Shown here: piece after piece, positions 36,198-45,330 of the stretch
Position numbering within the stretch: the first letter of the stretch is position 1
Layout of the letters: each line of letters begins with the position of its first letter
Source of the DNA: GCA-2862585 sp049890295
Lineage (GTDB): Bacteria; Bacteroidota; Bacteroidia; Flavobacteriales; UBA7312
NCBI GenBank assembly: GCA_049890295.1
Contig: JBMHBP010000023.1
Coordinates: 124,001 to 188,000 of the forward strand
Direction: 5' to 3'
DNA: 64,000 bases
Position numbers and translations under genes: made by a program
Notes under the pieces: generated by a model
Told to the model about the DNA's origin: nothing
The model's input: only the letters and a program-made list of their open reading frames with translations
The model's database searches: none

Positions 36198-37511
36198 TTA
36201 GTTAAATAGTTTTGTGATTTTTGATTTATATAATTTAATATCAGACGATTTGATTAAATAAAATTCACTAAAAGGTATATTATTTTTTCTTGAAAAATAA
36301 ATTGATTTAATTAAGGCATCTAAAATATAAGATGTAGAAGTAGAAATAGCAGCTCCTTTAATTCCATAAATTGGAATGAGCCATAGGTTTAGCACCAAGT
36401 TTGTTAAAGCTGTTATAAGTGCTATGTAAGTGTTAATTTCAGGAAAACCCCTTCCAATAAAGTCATTGGCTAGGACTTTACTCATGGAAAATAATATAAT
36501 ACCTGGAATGATATATAAGAAAGGTTCTATACTCTCAGAATATTCTGTACCAAAAAAGGTCAGTATGAGCCAATGACTTATCAAAGCCAGAAAACCACCC
36601 CCTAAAAGGGTGATAAAAAGTGTATTCCTAGAGGCTAAAGATGTAAAAATATTTTGTTCTTTTTCTGAAGTAAGGTTTGCCACTCGAGCAAATAAAACAG
36701 AAGAAACAGACTGAGATACTAACCAAATACGTTCGGCTAACAAAACAGCTATAGAATAAATGCCTACAGCGATATCATCTATGAAATATGCCAAAAGAAA
36801 CATATCGATTCGGTAATTTATAAAAGACAATACATTACTAAGATGACCTTTCAATCCAAAAAATAAACTATCCTTAAAATAGGTCGATGAAAATAATTTG
36901 GGAAAACCTAATCTGTAATCTCTATACATAAAGACTACAGAAACTAAAACCATAATCAACTGCGAACATGCAAAACCTAGAATAGCTCCCTCAATACCTA
37001 ACTGTAAGTACCAGACAAATACTAATGAAAAAATAAGTAAACCCAACTGATTGAGTATTATAATCATATTATATGATTTAAAATCTTCTTTGCCTTGAAA
37101 ATATGTTTGCAAATTCTTTTGTAAGTATATGAGGGGAATAATCAATAAGGTTGAAAATAGTAATCCAGTAGTTAAGCTTGCAAAAAAGTAGTCTTTGAAA
37201 AAAAAGACTACTACTAATCCAATTAAAATGGATAGTAGACTCAAAATCAATGTCGAATAAATGGTAGTAGAATATATTTCTTCATCTGAGTACTTTTTTT
37301 GTCCTATAAAAAAGACCGTAGATACTGGTACCCCTGAATTCATCAAAGTATATAATAGAGTGGGTAGTAGAATTGCTAAAGTATACTGACCCTGTCCTTC
37401 TTTACCCAATACACGAGCTATTAGTACCATGGCTAGAAACCCAAAAATAATACTAAAAACTTGCCTTACAATGGTTAATAATGAATTATGAAAAACACTT
37501 TTCTGATTCAT
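36198..37511 (-). CDS. Oligosaccharide flippase (Wzx-like), MATE/MOP superfamily
   Basis: Multi-pass transporter of 437 residues with about 12-14 helices, expected to flip undecaprenyl-PP-linked repeat units across the inner membrane. Features include LTIVRQVFSIIFGFLAMVLI followed by ARVLGKEGQGQYTLAILLP at the N-terminus (a typical Wzx opening with G-x-G-x-Y) and NLVLNLWLIPIYGIKGAAIS in the C-terminal polysaccharide-synthesis domain. The start codon shares one base with the stop of the upstream flippase gene (TAATG), implying coupling of two flippase genes. Substrate unknown. Confidence 0.85.
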   Translation of the reverse strand: MNQKSVFHNSLLTIVRQVFSIIFGFLAMVLIARVLGKEGQGQYTLAILLPTLLYTLMNSGVPVSTVFFIGQKKYSDEEIYSTTIYSTLILSLLSILIGLVVVFFFKDYFFASLTTGLLFSTLLIIPLIYLQKNLQTYFQGKEDFKSYNMIIILNQLGLLIFSLVFVWYLQLGIEGAILGFACSQLIMVLVSVVFMYRDYRLGFPKLFSSTYFKDSLFFGLKGHLSNVLSFINYRIDMFLLAYFIDDIAVGIYSIAVLLAERIWLVSQSVSSVLFARVANLTSEKEQNIFTSLASRNTLFITLLGGGFLALISHWLILTFFGTEYSESIEPFLYIIPGIILFSMSKVLANDFIGRGFPEINTYIALITALTNLVLNLWLIPIYGIKGAAISTSTSYILDALIKSIYFSRKNNIPFSEFYLIKSSDIKLYKSKITKLFN

Positions 37512-38776
37512 TAGATACCTATATTTTTTGAAATTCTTAAGATAATTATCATTCTCAATATATAAAAGATAGATAATAAAGCACTGAACAAATGTAAATA
37601 ATTAATAAAAGTCCAATGATGCAGATACGCAAATACAATCGAAGTTAGTGATAATATAAACATCAATATCTGTAACTTAAAACCTAATTTCTGTTTCTCA
37701 AATGCAGTGTGGATACTTGTCAAGGGAGATACAATAAACTTCAAAATAAAATAAGGAATAAGACATACACCATATACACCAGATAATCGCCACTCCTCAC
37801 CGAAAATAAAAGCAAATAAATCCTCCATAAAAAAAGCCGCTATCCCATAAGAAAACACTGAAAGTATAGTTAATTGTATAAGTATTTGTTTAGTAATTTT
37901 AAATGCGTTTCCTGTTTCTCTTTTTTGACGGGCGACATGTTCTAAAAATACTTGATTTACTGAGTTACCTAAAAAAGCAAATGGCGTACCCATGACCTTC
38001 ATCATTAGAGAATATAAACCTAAAATTGAGGATGAGTAAATAATAGGAATTATCAATAATATGGCATTTAAACTAAGGTTATTGAGTAGTATAGATGAGT
38101 TGGTATATTTAGGGAAATCAATGTAACGTTTAGCTATGACGAGCATTTTTTTAAACCTAAACTCATCAAATGATATGTTAGCATTTCGAAGTAAGTATAA
38201 AGGAGCAATAAATGAAGAAATAATCTTACCAATAATTAATCCTTGAAAACCTGTTTTGAGAAAGGGGTATAGAAGCTGAATAGCAGACAAGGAAATAGAG
38301 CGACTAACCTCTGAATTTGAAATAGACTTAAATTGCTTTTTTCTAAGCTCATAGTAATTCAAGGTATTATAAAAGCCAATTGAAAAGACTACCAAAGGAA
38401 TATAATAAAACCAATTTTCAAGTTCGGATATATTGAGCCACTGCATAAGATTTGGTCCTACAAAAAGAAAAAGAAAAAATAGTATTCCACTCCCAACAAA
38501 AGAAATCAATAATGATAATGCTGTTATTAATTGAGCTTCATTTTTAGATCGAACTAAAACAAGAGCTTGCTCATAACGACCGTTTATGACGGAACCTAGA
38601 ATAGTAGAAATTGAGGTGAAAACGGCCAAAACACCAAATTCAGATGGGGAATATAAACGGGTTAATAAAGGAGAAATGATTATGGGTAATAGCTGAGATA
38701 AAATTGACCCCTTTAATAAGGTAATAGCATTTCTATAAAATCCAGTAGTTAAAAGCGTATTTTTAAATCTTATCAT
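37511..38776 (-). CDS. Second oligosaccharide flippase family protein
   Basis: A 421-residue membrane protein of the MOP superfamily. It shows the N-terminal ALTLLKGSILSQLLPIIISP-like pattern (ITLLKGSILSQLLPIIISPL) and LTRLYSPSEFGVLAVFTSIS, the characteristic P-x-x-F/Y-G motif of polysaccharide transporters, with about 12 helices. It is followed immediately by another flippase gene through a TAATG overlap. Two distinct flippases in one operon imply either two exported repeat units or one that moves a different lipid-linked sugar. The first 30 residues contain a usable alternative start, but the Met at 38776 fits the family. Confidence 0.85.
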   Translation of the reverse strand: MIRFKNTLLTTGFYRNAITLLKGSILSQLLPIIISPLLTRLYSPSEFGVLAVFTSISTILGSVINGRYEQALVLVRSKNEAQLITALSLLISFVGSGILFFLFLFVGPNLMQWLNISELENWFYYIPLVVFSIGFYNTLNYYELRKKQFKSISNSEVSRSISLSAIQLLYPFLKTGFQGLIIGKIISSFIAPLYLLRNANISFDEFRFKKMLVIAKRYIDFPKYTNSSILLNNLSLNAILLIIPIIYSSSILGLYSLMMKVMGTPFAFLGNSVNQVFLEHVARQKRETGNAFKITKQILIQLTILSVFSYGIAAFFMEDLFAFIFGEEWRLSGVYGVCLIPYFILKFIVSPLTSIHTAFEKQKLGFKLQILMFILSLTSIVFAYLHHWTFINYLHLFSALLSIFYILRMIIILRISKNIGI

Positions 38777-38801
38777 AGGTTTTCAACTAAGCCAACCTAT
38801 G

Positions 38802-39887
38802 CTAAAATAAATCTACTATATACTCTTGTTGTTCTTGCGACAAAAAGGGACTCATGGGTAAAGAAAATACTTCTTCTGATGCTTTTTCTGAAATTGGAAA
38901 ATCTCCTTTTTTATAGCCTAAATATTCAAAACAGGTTTGCAAATGAAGTGGTTTTGGATAATGTATAGCTGTTGGAACACCCTTATCATTTAATCGCTTG
39001 ATATAGTGTTCTCTATTCTCAGTTTGTATGGTAAATTGAGCAAATACGCTGGTACGTTTATCTTTTATAACTGGTAAGGTTAAGTTTTTACTGGCTAGTA
39101 GTTTAAAGTAACGACAAGCTACTTCACCTCGAAGTTCAATTTCCTTTTCAAAATTTGAAAGTTTAACATCTAAAATAGCCGCTTGTATGGCATCTAATCG
39201 TCCATTTACGCCTACTACTTCATGATCATATCGTCTTTTGGATCCATGGGCTAAAATGAGCCTTAATTGTTCAGCAATAGCGTCATTATTGGTGAAAATA
39301 GCCCCACCATCACCATAACATCCCAGCGGTTTGGATGGAAAAAAACTGGTACAAGCAATATGACTCAAATTACAGCTTCGCTTACCCTTATAGGTGGCCC
39401 CAAAGCTTTGAGCTGCATCTTCAATAACCGTTAGGTTATTTTTATCTGCAATAGCATTGATTACATCCATATCAGCTGTTTGACCATATAAGGATACGGG
39501 CATAATGGCCTTTGTCTTTGGGGAAATTTTTTCCTCAATTAAAGTTGCATCAATGTTATATGTATCTTGGTCGATATCTACAAAAACAGGTATCGCTCCC
39601 AACAAACTTATAACCTCACTAGAGGCGATAAATGTGAAAGGGGATGTAATAACTTCATCACCAGGTTTTATACCAATAGTCATCAGAGCAATTAATAAAG
39701 CATCTGTTCCACTGGCACAACCAATAGCATGTTTTGCTCCAGTGAAGGCTGCTAAATTAGATTCGAAGGCTTTTAATTTTGGCCCCATTATGTACTGTGA
39801 AGAATCTAGCACCTCTTGAATAGAGGCGTCTATTTCTGTTTTGTAACTCTGATATTGAGTTTGTAAATCAATAAATGGAATGTTCAT
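38802..39887 (-). CDS. wbpE: DegT/DnrJ/EryC1/StrS aminotransferase (WbpE/WlbC-like)
   Basis: PLP-dependent sugar aminotransferase. The 361 residues start MNIPFIDLQTQYQSYKTEID. The PLP Lys is in SFFPSKPLGCYGDGGAIFTN, preceded by ASGTDALLIAL, GDEVITSPFTFIASSEVI and VIEDAAQSFGATYKG. Together with the neighbouring WbpA, WbpB and WbpD homologues it should convert UDP-3-keto-GlcNAcA to UDP-GlcNAc(3N)A with glutamate as amino donor. It is 4 bp from the acyltransferase gene. A different amino sugar (from the WbpM-type product) is the alternative substrate. Confidence 0.9.
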   Translation of the reverse strand: MNIPFIDLQTQYQSYKTEIDASIQEVLDSSQYIMGPKLKAFESNLAAFTGAKHAIGCASGTDALLIALMTIGIKPGDEVITSPFTFIASSEVISLLGAIPVFVDIDQDTYNIDATLIEEKISPKTKAIMPVSLYGQTADMDVINAIADKNNLTVIEDAAQSFGATYKGKRSCNLSHIACTSFFPSKPLGCYGDGGAIFTNNDAIAEQLRLILAHGSKRRYDHEVVGVNGRLDAIQAAILDVKLSNFEKEIELRGEVACRYFKLLASKNLTLPVIKDKRTSVFAQFTIQTENREHYIKRLNDKGVPTAIHYPKPLHLQTCFEYLGYKKGDFPISEKASEEVFSLPMSPFLSQEQQEYIVDLF

Positions 39888-39891
39888 AAAT

Positions 39892-40461
39892 CTATATTAT
39901 AGATACACTATTATTTTCTAGTTGATATTTCGTATTATCAAACGAATCTATCGCAATATTATTATTGTCAAAAGAAAGTCTATTTCCAGCTTTACTAACC
40001 CAGCCTTGATGCTTAGCTGGAACGCCATAAACCATCTCAAAAGGCTTTACATCTTTGGTTATCACTGAACCTGCACCTATTAAGGCATATTCACCAATAG
40101 TAATACCACATACAACAGTAGCATTTGCCCCAATTGAACAGCCTTTCTTTAGTAAAGTCTTCCTAAATTCTTCTCGTCGTACAATAAAACTCCTTGGATT
40201 GACCACGTTTGTAAATACCATTGAAGGACCTAAAAAGACATCATCTTCAATTTCTACTCCTTCGTATATGGAAATATTGTTTTGAACTTTTACACTATTG
40301 CCAACTCTAACATTTGGGCCAATTACGCAATTTTGTCCAAAAGAGCAATTTTTGCCAATATTGGTATTCGATAAAACATGTGAAAAATGCCATATTTTTG
40401 TATTGTCACCAATACTGACATTGTCATCTACTATTGAACTTGGATGTAAAAAAAAACTCAT
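39892..40461 (-). CDS. wbpD: Left-handed beta-helix N-acetyltransferase (WbpD/WlbB-like)
   Basis: Hexapeptide-repeat acetyltransferase predicted to acetylate the 3-amino group of UDP-GlcNAc(3N)A. It shows repeated hexads (IGDNTKIWHFSHVLSNTNIG, FGQNCVIGPNVRVGNSVKVQ), the insert VVNPRSFIVRREEFRKTLLK, and the C-terminal IGAGSVITKDVKPFEMVYGV followed by PAKHQGW, close to WlbB/WbpD. Start: the ATG at 40461 shares one base with the wbpB stop (TAATG) and begins MSFFLHPSS; an in-frame Met three codons upstream is less likely. 189 residues, typical for the family. Confidence 0.9.
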   Translation of the reverse strand: MSFFLHPSSIVDDNVSIGDNTKIWHFSHVLSNTNIGKNCSFGQNCVIGPNVRVGNSVKVQNNISIYEGVEIEDDVFLGPSMVFTNVVNPRSFIVRREEFRKTLLKKGCSIGANATVVCGITIGEYALIGAGSVITKDVKPFEMVYGVPAKHQGWVSKAGNRLSFDNNNIAIDSFDNTKYQLENNSVSII

Positions 40462-41396
40462 TACTTGCAAAATGGATGGTATTCACCTTTTAAACCTACT
40501 GGATCAGAATTTCGTATTTCGTGTACTATTTCGATAGATGTTTTTGCGTCTAACAAACTAAAGCCGTTACCGGCAAGAATTTCTTCATAGCTCCTTGTAT
40601 GTAAATCTGTAAATCCGCCGCTAAACTCTATTTCCTCACCTTCAACTTTTATTGATCGATAAGTTCGTTGTCCAGTAGCTTTAATATGATCAGGAATAAT
40701 ATCATAATTTACACTTAAAAACCACCTCACTCTAGCTCTTTCAAATTCTAAATAGCCTGCTGCCTTATCTTCTTCATAAAGATTACAAACGTTACTTTTG
40801 ACTGAGCCAAAAATCCATGATAACATATCAAAAAAATGAATGCCTATATTAGTTGCTATACCACCAGATTTAGAATTATCTCCTTTCCATGAAATAAAGT
40901 ACCACTTTCCCCTACTTGTCAAATATGAGAGATCAATGTCATAAATTTTGTCCTTAGGACCATTGTCAACTTTTTCTTTTAAGGCAATAATGGCAGGGTG
41001 TAATCGTAACTGAAGGATATTATAAATTTTATTACCTGTGTTCTTTTCAACTTGTTCTAAGGCATCAATATTCCAAGGATTAAGAACTAGTGGTTTTTCA
41101 CAAATAGCATCTGAACGGTTTCTTAAAGAAAGTCTGATATGAGCATCATGAAGATAATTTGGTGAACAAATACTTACATAGTCGACTTTATCATCTGAAC
41201 GTTTAATTTTATCTAAATGTCGGTCGAATCGTTCTGGTTCAGTAAAAAAATTTGAATTAGGAAAATAACTATCTATAATACCTACACTATCAAAACGATC
41301 TAATGCAGCGACAAGCTTATTACCTGTATCTTTAATTGCTTTCATATGCCTTGTGGCTATATATCCGGCAGCTCCTATTAATGCAAAATTTTTCAT
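40461..41396 (-). CDS. wbpB: UDP-GlcNAc(A) 3-dehydrogenase, Gfo/Idh/MocA family (WbpB/WlbA-like)
   Basis: NAD-dependent oxidoreductase that oxidises C3 of UDP-GlcNAcA. The N-terminus MKNFALIGAAGYIATRHMKA and ALDRFDSVGIIDSYFP, with YVSICSPNYLHDAHI and EKPLVLNPWNIDAL, closely follow WbpB of Pseudomonas aeruginosa. Later motifs also match: LQLRLHPAIIALKEKV, TSRGKWYFISWKGD, GGIATNIGIHFFDML and ARVRWFLSVNYD. Start 41396 is chosen because it begins at the family N-terminus and shares a base with the wbpA stop (TAATG); an in-frame Met four codons upstream would overlap wbpA. 311 residues. Confidence 0.93.
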   Translation of the reverse strand: MKNFALIGAAGYIATRHMKAIKDTGNKLVAALDRFDSVGIIDSYFPNSNFFTEPERFDRHLDKIKRSDDKVDYVSICSPNYLHDAHIRLSLRNRSDAICEKPLVLNPWNIDALEQVEKNTGNKIYNILQLRLHPAIIALKEKVDNGPKDKIYDIDLSYLTSRGKWYFISWKGDNSKSGGIATNIGIHFFDMLSWIFGSVKSNVCNLYEEDKAAGYLEFERARVRWFLSVNYDIIPDHIKATGQRTYRSIKVEGEEIEFSGGFTDLHTRSYEEILAGNGFSLLDAKTSIEIVHEIRNSDPVGLKGEYHPFCK

Positions 41397-42661
41397 TATA
41401 ATCTCCAAGTTGGCTTTTCTACAATTCCCTTTACATCTAATACAATCGGTGAACCCTCTGAAATTAACTGATAGTCATAATCTGTTAACTGCTTAAATTG
41501 TTGATGGGCAACACAAACTATTATAGCTTCATATCGTTTAGATGTTTCAAAAGGATTATCTATTAGTTGTCTATTAAAATCATTTTCCATGTCTTTATTG
41601 TTTACCCATGGATCGTAAATATCAACATTACATCCAAACTCCTCCAATTCTTCAACGATATCAATTACTTTGGTATTACGAATATCTGGACAATTTTCTT
41701 TGAACGTAAAACCCATCACAAGTATTTTGGAATCCTTTATATTCTTGTCAGCATCTACTAATAATCGTACAGTTTTTTTGGCGATATATGCTGACATTCC
41801 ATTATTGATTTGTCTAGAGGAAAGAATAAGGTTGGGCTTATAACCTAACTTTTGAGCTTTGTAAGTTAAATAATATGGATCTACACCAATACAATGACCA
41901 CCAACAAGACCAGGCTGAAATTTTAAAAAGTTCCATTTTGTTCCTGCAGCTTCTAGCACTTGATTAGAGGGAATATTCATAGCGTCAAATATCAGTGCTA
42001 ATTCATTTACCAGAGCGATATTAACATCGCGCTGAGTATTTTCTATTACCTTGGCTGCCTCTGCTACTTTAATTGAAGAGGCTTTATATGTTCCAGCACT
42101 AATAATCGAAGAATATAATTCATCAACAATCTCTGCAATCTCAGCATTAGAACCACTAGTAATTTTTAGAATTTTTGTAAGTGTTCTTTCTTTATCGCCT
42201 GGATTTATTCTTTCTGGACTATAGCCACAGAAAAAATCTACGTTATATTTCAATCCTGATTCTTTTTCAAGTATTGGAACACATTCATCTTCGGTTACGC
42301 CAGGATAAACTGTTGATTCATAGATCACAATATCTCCTTTTGAAAGTACTGAGCCAACGGAGGTACTTGATTTAACTAAAGGCGTTAAATCAGGTTGGTT
42401 TTTATTTGTAATAGGAGTTGGTACTGTTATAATATAAATGTTACATTCTTTTGTATCATTTATATCAGTAGTATATGATAAATACTTTGCTGCAGATAAT
42501 TCTTCCTCTGAAACTTCGAGTGTTTTATCAATTCCTAATTCTAAATCTTTGATTCTTTGTACATCAATATCTAGACCAACGGTTGGGTATTTTTTACCAA
42601 ACTCTACTGCTAAGGGTATGCCGACATAACCTAAACCTATAACGGCAATATTATAATTCAT
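41396..42661 (-). CDS. wbpA: UDP-N-acetylglucosamine 6-dehydrogenase (WbpA-like)
   Basis: Nucleotide-sugar dehydrogenase that oxidises UDP-GlcNAc twice to UDP-GlcNAcA with NAD+. The Rossmann start NYNIAVIGLGYVGIPLAVEF is followed by GLDIDVQRIKDL, TVPTPITNKNQPDLTPLV and YESTVYPGVTEDECVPILE. The catalytic Cys is in LVGGHCIGVDPYYLTYKAQK, and VMGFTFKENCPDIRNTKVID marks the UDP-binding domain. The 421-residue length fits the WbpA/TviB group. It is the first gene of the polysaccharide operon, starting 76 bp after gldN with a terminator in between. No clear TAnnTTTG is visible just upstream. Confidence 0.93.
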   Translation of the reverse strand: MNYNIAVIGLGYVGIPLAVEFGKKYPTVGLDIDVQRIKDLELGIDKTLEVSEEELSAAKYLSYTTDINDTKECNIYIITVPTPITNKNQPDLTPLVKSSTSVGSVLSKGDIVIYESTVYPGVTEDECVPILEKESGLKYNVDFFCGYSPERINPGDKERTLTKILKITSGSNAEIAEIVDELYSSIISAGTYKASSIKVAEAAKVIENTQRDVNIALVNELALIFDAMNIPSNQVLEAAGTKWNFLKFQPGLVGGHCIGVDPYYLTYKAQKLGYKPNLILSSRQINNGMSAYIAKKTVRLLVDADKNIKDSKILVMGFTFKENCPDIRNTKVIDIVEELEEFGCNVDIYDPWVNNKDMENDFNRQLIDNPFETSKRYEAIIVCVAHQQFKQLTDYDYQLISEGSPIVLDVKGIVEKPTWRL

Positions 42662-42689
42662 TAAATAGCTTGTTTTATGAAACCAAACT

Positions 42690-42718
42690 AAAAAAAGTCT
42701 CCCAAAGAAGACTTTTTA
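42690..42718 (-). terminator. Terminator between gldN and the polysaccharide operon
   Basis: AAAAAGTCT and AGACTTTTT form a 9-bp stem around an 8-base loop (42692-42700 with 42709-42717), followed by a T run in both directions. It lies 19 bp downstream of gldN on the minus strand and should end the gld transcript before wbpA. Confidence 0.8.
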
Positions 42719-42736
42719 AATCGTTATTAGAGTAAA

Positions 42737-43594
42737 CTAGTACTCCCATAAATCGTGTTCCAAGTTAAATATTTCTTCTTTAATTTTTTCGGCTTCAAGA
42801 AGTGCATCAATACCTTGTTTGTATTCTTCAATTTTACGATCGTATTTATTAGACTCTTTAACAATTCTACTACTAAAGAATCTTTTGTGGAAAATATCAT
42901 CATATGTTAGACGTGCAGCATCATTTTTTCTATGATTGAATACTTCTGCCTTAGAAAGAATTTTTCTTGCTTCAGGGAAATAAACCCAGAATAATGAAGA
43001 TTTTCCGGTATAAACACCATCTTCATTTTTTCTATCAATTACCGGGCAAATTCCAATAATACGAACTTCCATTACAGAACGTTGTTTATCAAAAAACCAC
43101 TCTTCTTTGATTCGGTAACTTTTAACTTCTGACCGTTCAAAGATATTATAGGTTGTATCAAGATAATACTCTTGTAAATCTGGATCAAAACGCTCTTCTA
43201 CAGACATTTTCTCACCTTCCATAATACCAATTAACTCAACCTCTGATGGAGACATTGGTGACTGAAACTCATCATCGTTGGTAGCATTTCCATAGGCGGT
43301 AATCGTTCCTTCATTTATAGCTTGCATTAAGACATCTATTAGATTTTGACGATCATTTATAGGAAGTAGAGGATAATAGAATACTTGATTCATTTTTTCT
43401 CTTAGGTCAATGACTCTTTCAATTTTAGTAGACCACATGACATCGGCCTCTCTAACATGCTGATAAGACTGAATCATTCTTGATTTATCTCCATCACGAA
43501 TATCCTTTTGGTAAGCACCGTCTAAAATATCCTGTGCAGATGATACTTGACTGAAACAAACTAATGCGATTAAAATAATTGCTAATTTTTTCAT
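42737..43594 (-). CDS. gldN: T9SS / gliding motility protein GldN
   Basis: Periplasmic component of the type IX secretion system that forms the ring complex with GldK. The 285 residues have a signal peptide (MKKLAIILIALVCFSQVSSA). Family sequences are recognisable: VREADVMWSTKIERVIDLRE, KMNQVFYYPLLPINDRQNL, IKEEWFFDKQRSVMEVRIIG, ICPV and LFWVYFPEARKILSKAEVFN. It is last in the gldKLMN order, 10 bp after gldM. Only one copy is present here; the gldO paralogue of Flavobacterium johnsoniae is absent. Confidence 0.95.
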   Translation of the reverse strand: MKKLAIILIALVCFSQVSSAQDILDGAYQKDIRDGDKSRMIQSYQHVREADVMWSTKIERVIDLREKMNQVFYYPLLPINDRQNLIDVLMQAINEGTITAYGNATNDDEFQSPMSPSEVELIGIMEGEKMSVEERFDPDLQEYYLDTTYNIFERSEVKSYRIKEEWFFDKQRSVMEVRIIGICPVIDRKNEDGVYTGKSSLFWVYFPEARKILSKAEVFNHRKNDAARLTYDDIFHKRFFSSRIVKESNKYDRKIEEYKQGIDALLEAEKIKEEIFNLEHDLWEY

Positions 43595-43604
43595 AATAGT
43601 AGTA

Positions 43605-45296
43605 TTAGTTTACTGTAAGTTTTACTGATGGTAGTGATTTTGGAGCACCATCAGGACCCTTGCATGTAATATTAGTAAAATAGATAACTGATCCAATTTG
43701 TAGAGATTCAAACATTGTTTTCATCTCTTGAGTGACTTTGTTACCTTTTGCATATTTAGTGACTAGTTCGCCACGTTGAGTGACGTCAACTGAAAAGCCA
43801 GTAATATTATACTTGATATCAAAAACGAAATTTTGAAGTTCTGCATATAGTTTTGCATTACTAGAAAGTAATTGGCTTTTCTTAATTTTTTGATTTTTTG
43901 AACCTAAAAATTTTGGCTCTGGTTTTGGAGTACGCATAACACGGAATTCTAAAGACCCCATACTTCTACGCTTTCCATCAATATCAGCAATCACATTTAT
44001 TTTTGCTCTACCTGTTTTCTTTGGAAATACTTCCCAACCAGTAGCTGCTTTTTTGACAGTACCATTATCACAACTTACGCTGATTTTGTCTCTTGGAACA
44101 CCGGGTACTGAAACATCAATAGGATTACCTAAAGCACCTTCTTTTAGTGGGTAGCTTGCAAGTATATAAAACACATTCATCTTTGTAGGTGAGATCACAA
44201 GACTCGGCTTAGCAACCTGGTACTCACCATTGAATGGATATACTTTCTCACCAGCGTCTGTTTGCATAGAAATAAGACCACCCCATTTTTTATATCCTTG
44301 AGAGGAGGTTTTTACGGAATAAATTCCTTTTCCGGAAACTACAGGTATTGAGTCATAGTCACCAATCATTTGGTATTTTCCATCCTCGCTCATTTCATAA
44401 TCACCTACCAAAATTACTGGGTTTTGAGTGGTATCTTTTGCAGCTAAAAATACATCAGCCTTAAAAGAGTCTCCGACAAAAACATAATTAGAAGTAGCAA
44501 TTTGAATTGCATCAGCTGAAGTAAACTTTAATGAACCAGCATCTATCTCTTGCTTAAGGTAATTAATTACGTCAGATTCAGTATTTCTTATGTCTGTTTG
44601 AACTTTAGAAAGTAATGTTACTGCAGCAACAAGAGGCATATCGAGAAAATTCCTCTCTAACCATGTCTGATCTGCTTTTTTGGCCCCAACGTTTACTTTT
44701 TCAACTTCATAACTCATTGTTTCTGAAATTGATTTATTGAGGAACTCATCATCTAACAAAGTCAAAACATAATCTCTATAGAGTTCAAGATTATCGACTA
44801 ATTCTTGTCCATTAGTTTCTTTAACAAGGTAGTTTCCAGCACTAAATCTATCTTTCTTCTTTTTAACATTGATGATATTTTTTTGTTTCTGGGCAGGGGT
44901 TAAATCATCATAGCCTATACCCTTGATAGGTTGTGGTACACCTTCCTGATCTAAATTTTCACCCTCAATTGTCACACCTCCGTCGGCGAGCATTATTAAA
45001 TTAAATTTTTGTCTTTGAATGAGGTCAACTATGGAATCTGACTTTGATTTTACAGTAAAGGCTTTGTCTTTCCATGGGCCTGCTTTTTTGGGATTTGTCT
45101 CAGCAGCTAAATTAAATTCATTGTAGATATCATCATTTTTCAAACTAAAGTTTTTAGTTGTTTTGACGATACCGTCATTAATTTTAGAAAAGGCGTCCAA
45201 AACTTGCTTAGATACATTCAGAGCTAACAGGGCTGTTAGCACCAAATACATCATACCGATCATTTTTTGTCTAGGAGAAAGATTATTTCCAGCCAT
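43605..45296 (-). CDS. gldM: T9SS motor / gliding motility protein GldM
   Basis: Inner-membrane protein with one N-terminal helix and a long periplasmic part. With GldL it forms the proton-motive-force-driven motor of the T9SS. The start MAGNNLSPRQKMIGMMYLVL followed by TALLALNVSKQVLDAF is the conserved membrane segment. A helical first periplasmic domain (about residues 40-230) is followed by beta-sandwich domains, ending with the GldM C-terminal domain (FVFDIKYNITGFSVDV to LPSVKLTVN). The 563-residue length is slightly above that of typical flavobacterial proteins (about 515). It lies between gldL and gldN with short gaps of 34 and 10 bp. Confidence 0.95.
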   Translation of the reverse strand: MAGNNLSPRQKMIGMMYLVLTALLALNVSKQVLDAFSKINDGIVKTTKNFSLKNDDIYNEFNLAAETNPKKAGPWKDKAFTVKSKSDSIVDLIQRQKFNLIMLADGGVTIEGENLDQEGVPQPIKGIGYDDLTPAQKQKNIINVKKKKDRFSAGNYLVKETNGQELVDNLELYRDYVLTLLDDEFLNKSISETMSYEVEKVNVGAKKADQTWLERNFLDMPLVAAVTLLSKVQTDIRNTESDVINYLKQEIDAGSLKFTSADAIQIATSNYVFVGDSFKADVFLAAKDTTQNPVILVGDYEMSEDGKYQMIGDYDSIPVVSGKGIYSVKTSSQGYKKWGGLISMQTDAGEKVYPFNGEYQVAKPSLVISPTKMNVFYILASYPLKEGALGNPIDVSVPGVPRDKISVSCDNGTVKKAATGWEVFPKKTGRAKINVIADIDGKRRSMGSLEFRVMRTPKPEPKFLGSKNQKIKKSQLLSSNAKLYAELQNFVFDIKYNITGFSVDVTQRGELVTKYAKGNKVTQEMKTMFESLQIGSVIYFTNITCKGPDGAPKSLPSVKLTVN

Positions 45297-45330
45297 TCGA
45301 TTTAACTAGGTTTAGGAGTTAATGGTTTTT

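Noticed and set aside
39505..39819. Open frame of 104 codons on the plus strand inside the aminotransferase gene
   Set aside because: Antisense shadow of the wbpE-like gene, with no recognisable protein features.
23171..42661. Polysaccharide locus as a mobile island
   Set aside because: No integrase, transposase, tRNA or direct repeats at its edges; it sits neatly between a gldN terminator and the adhesin gene. Horizontal exchange is possible but no boundary mark is visible.
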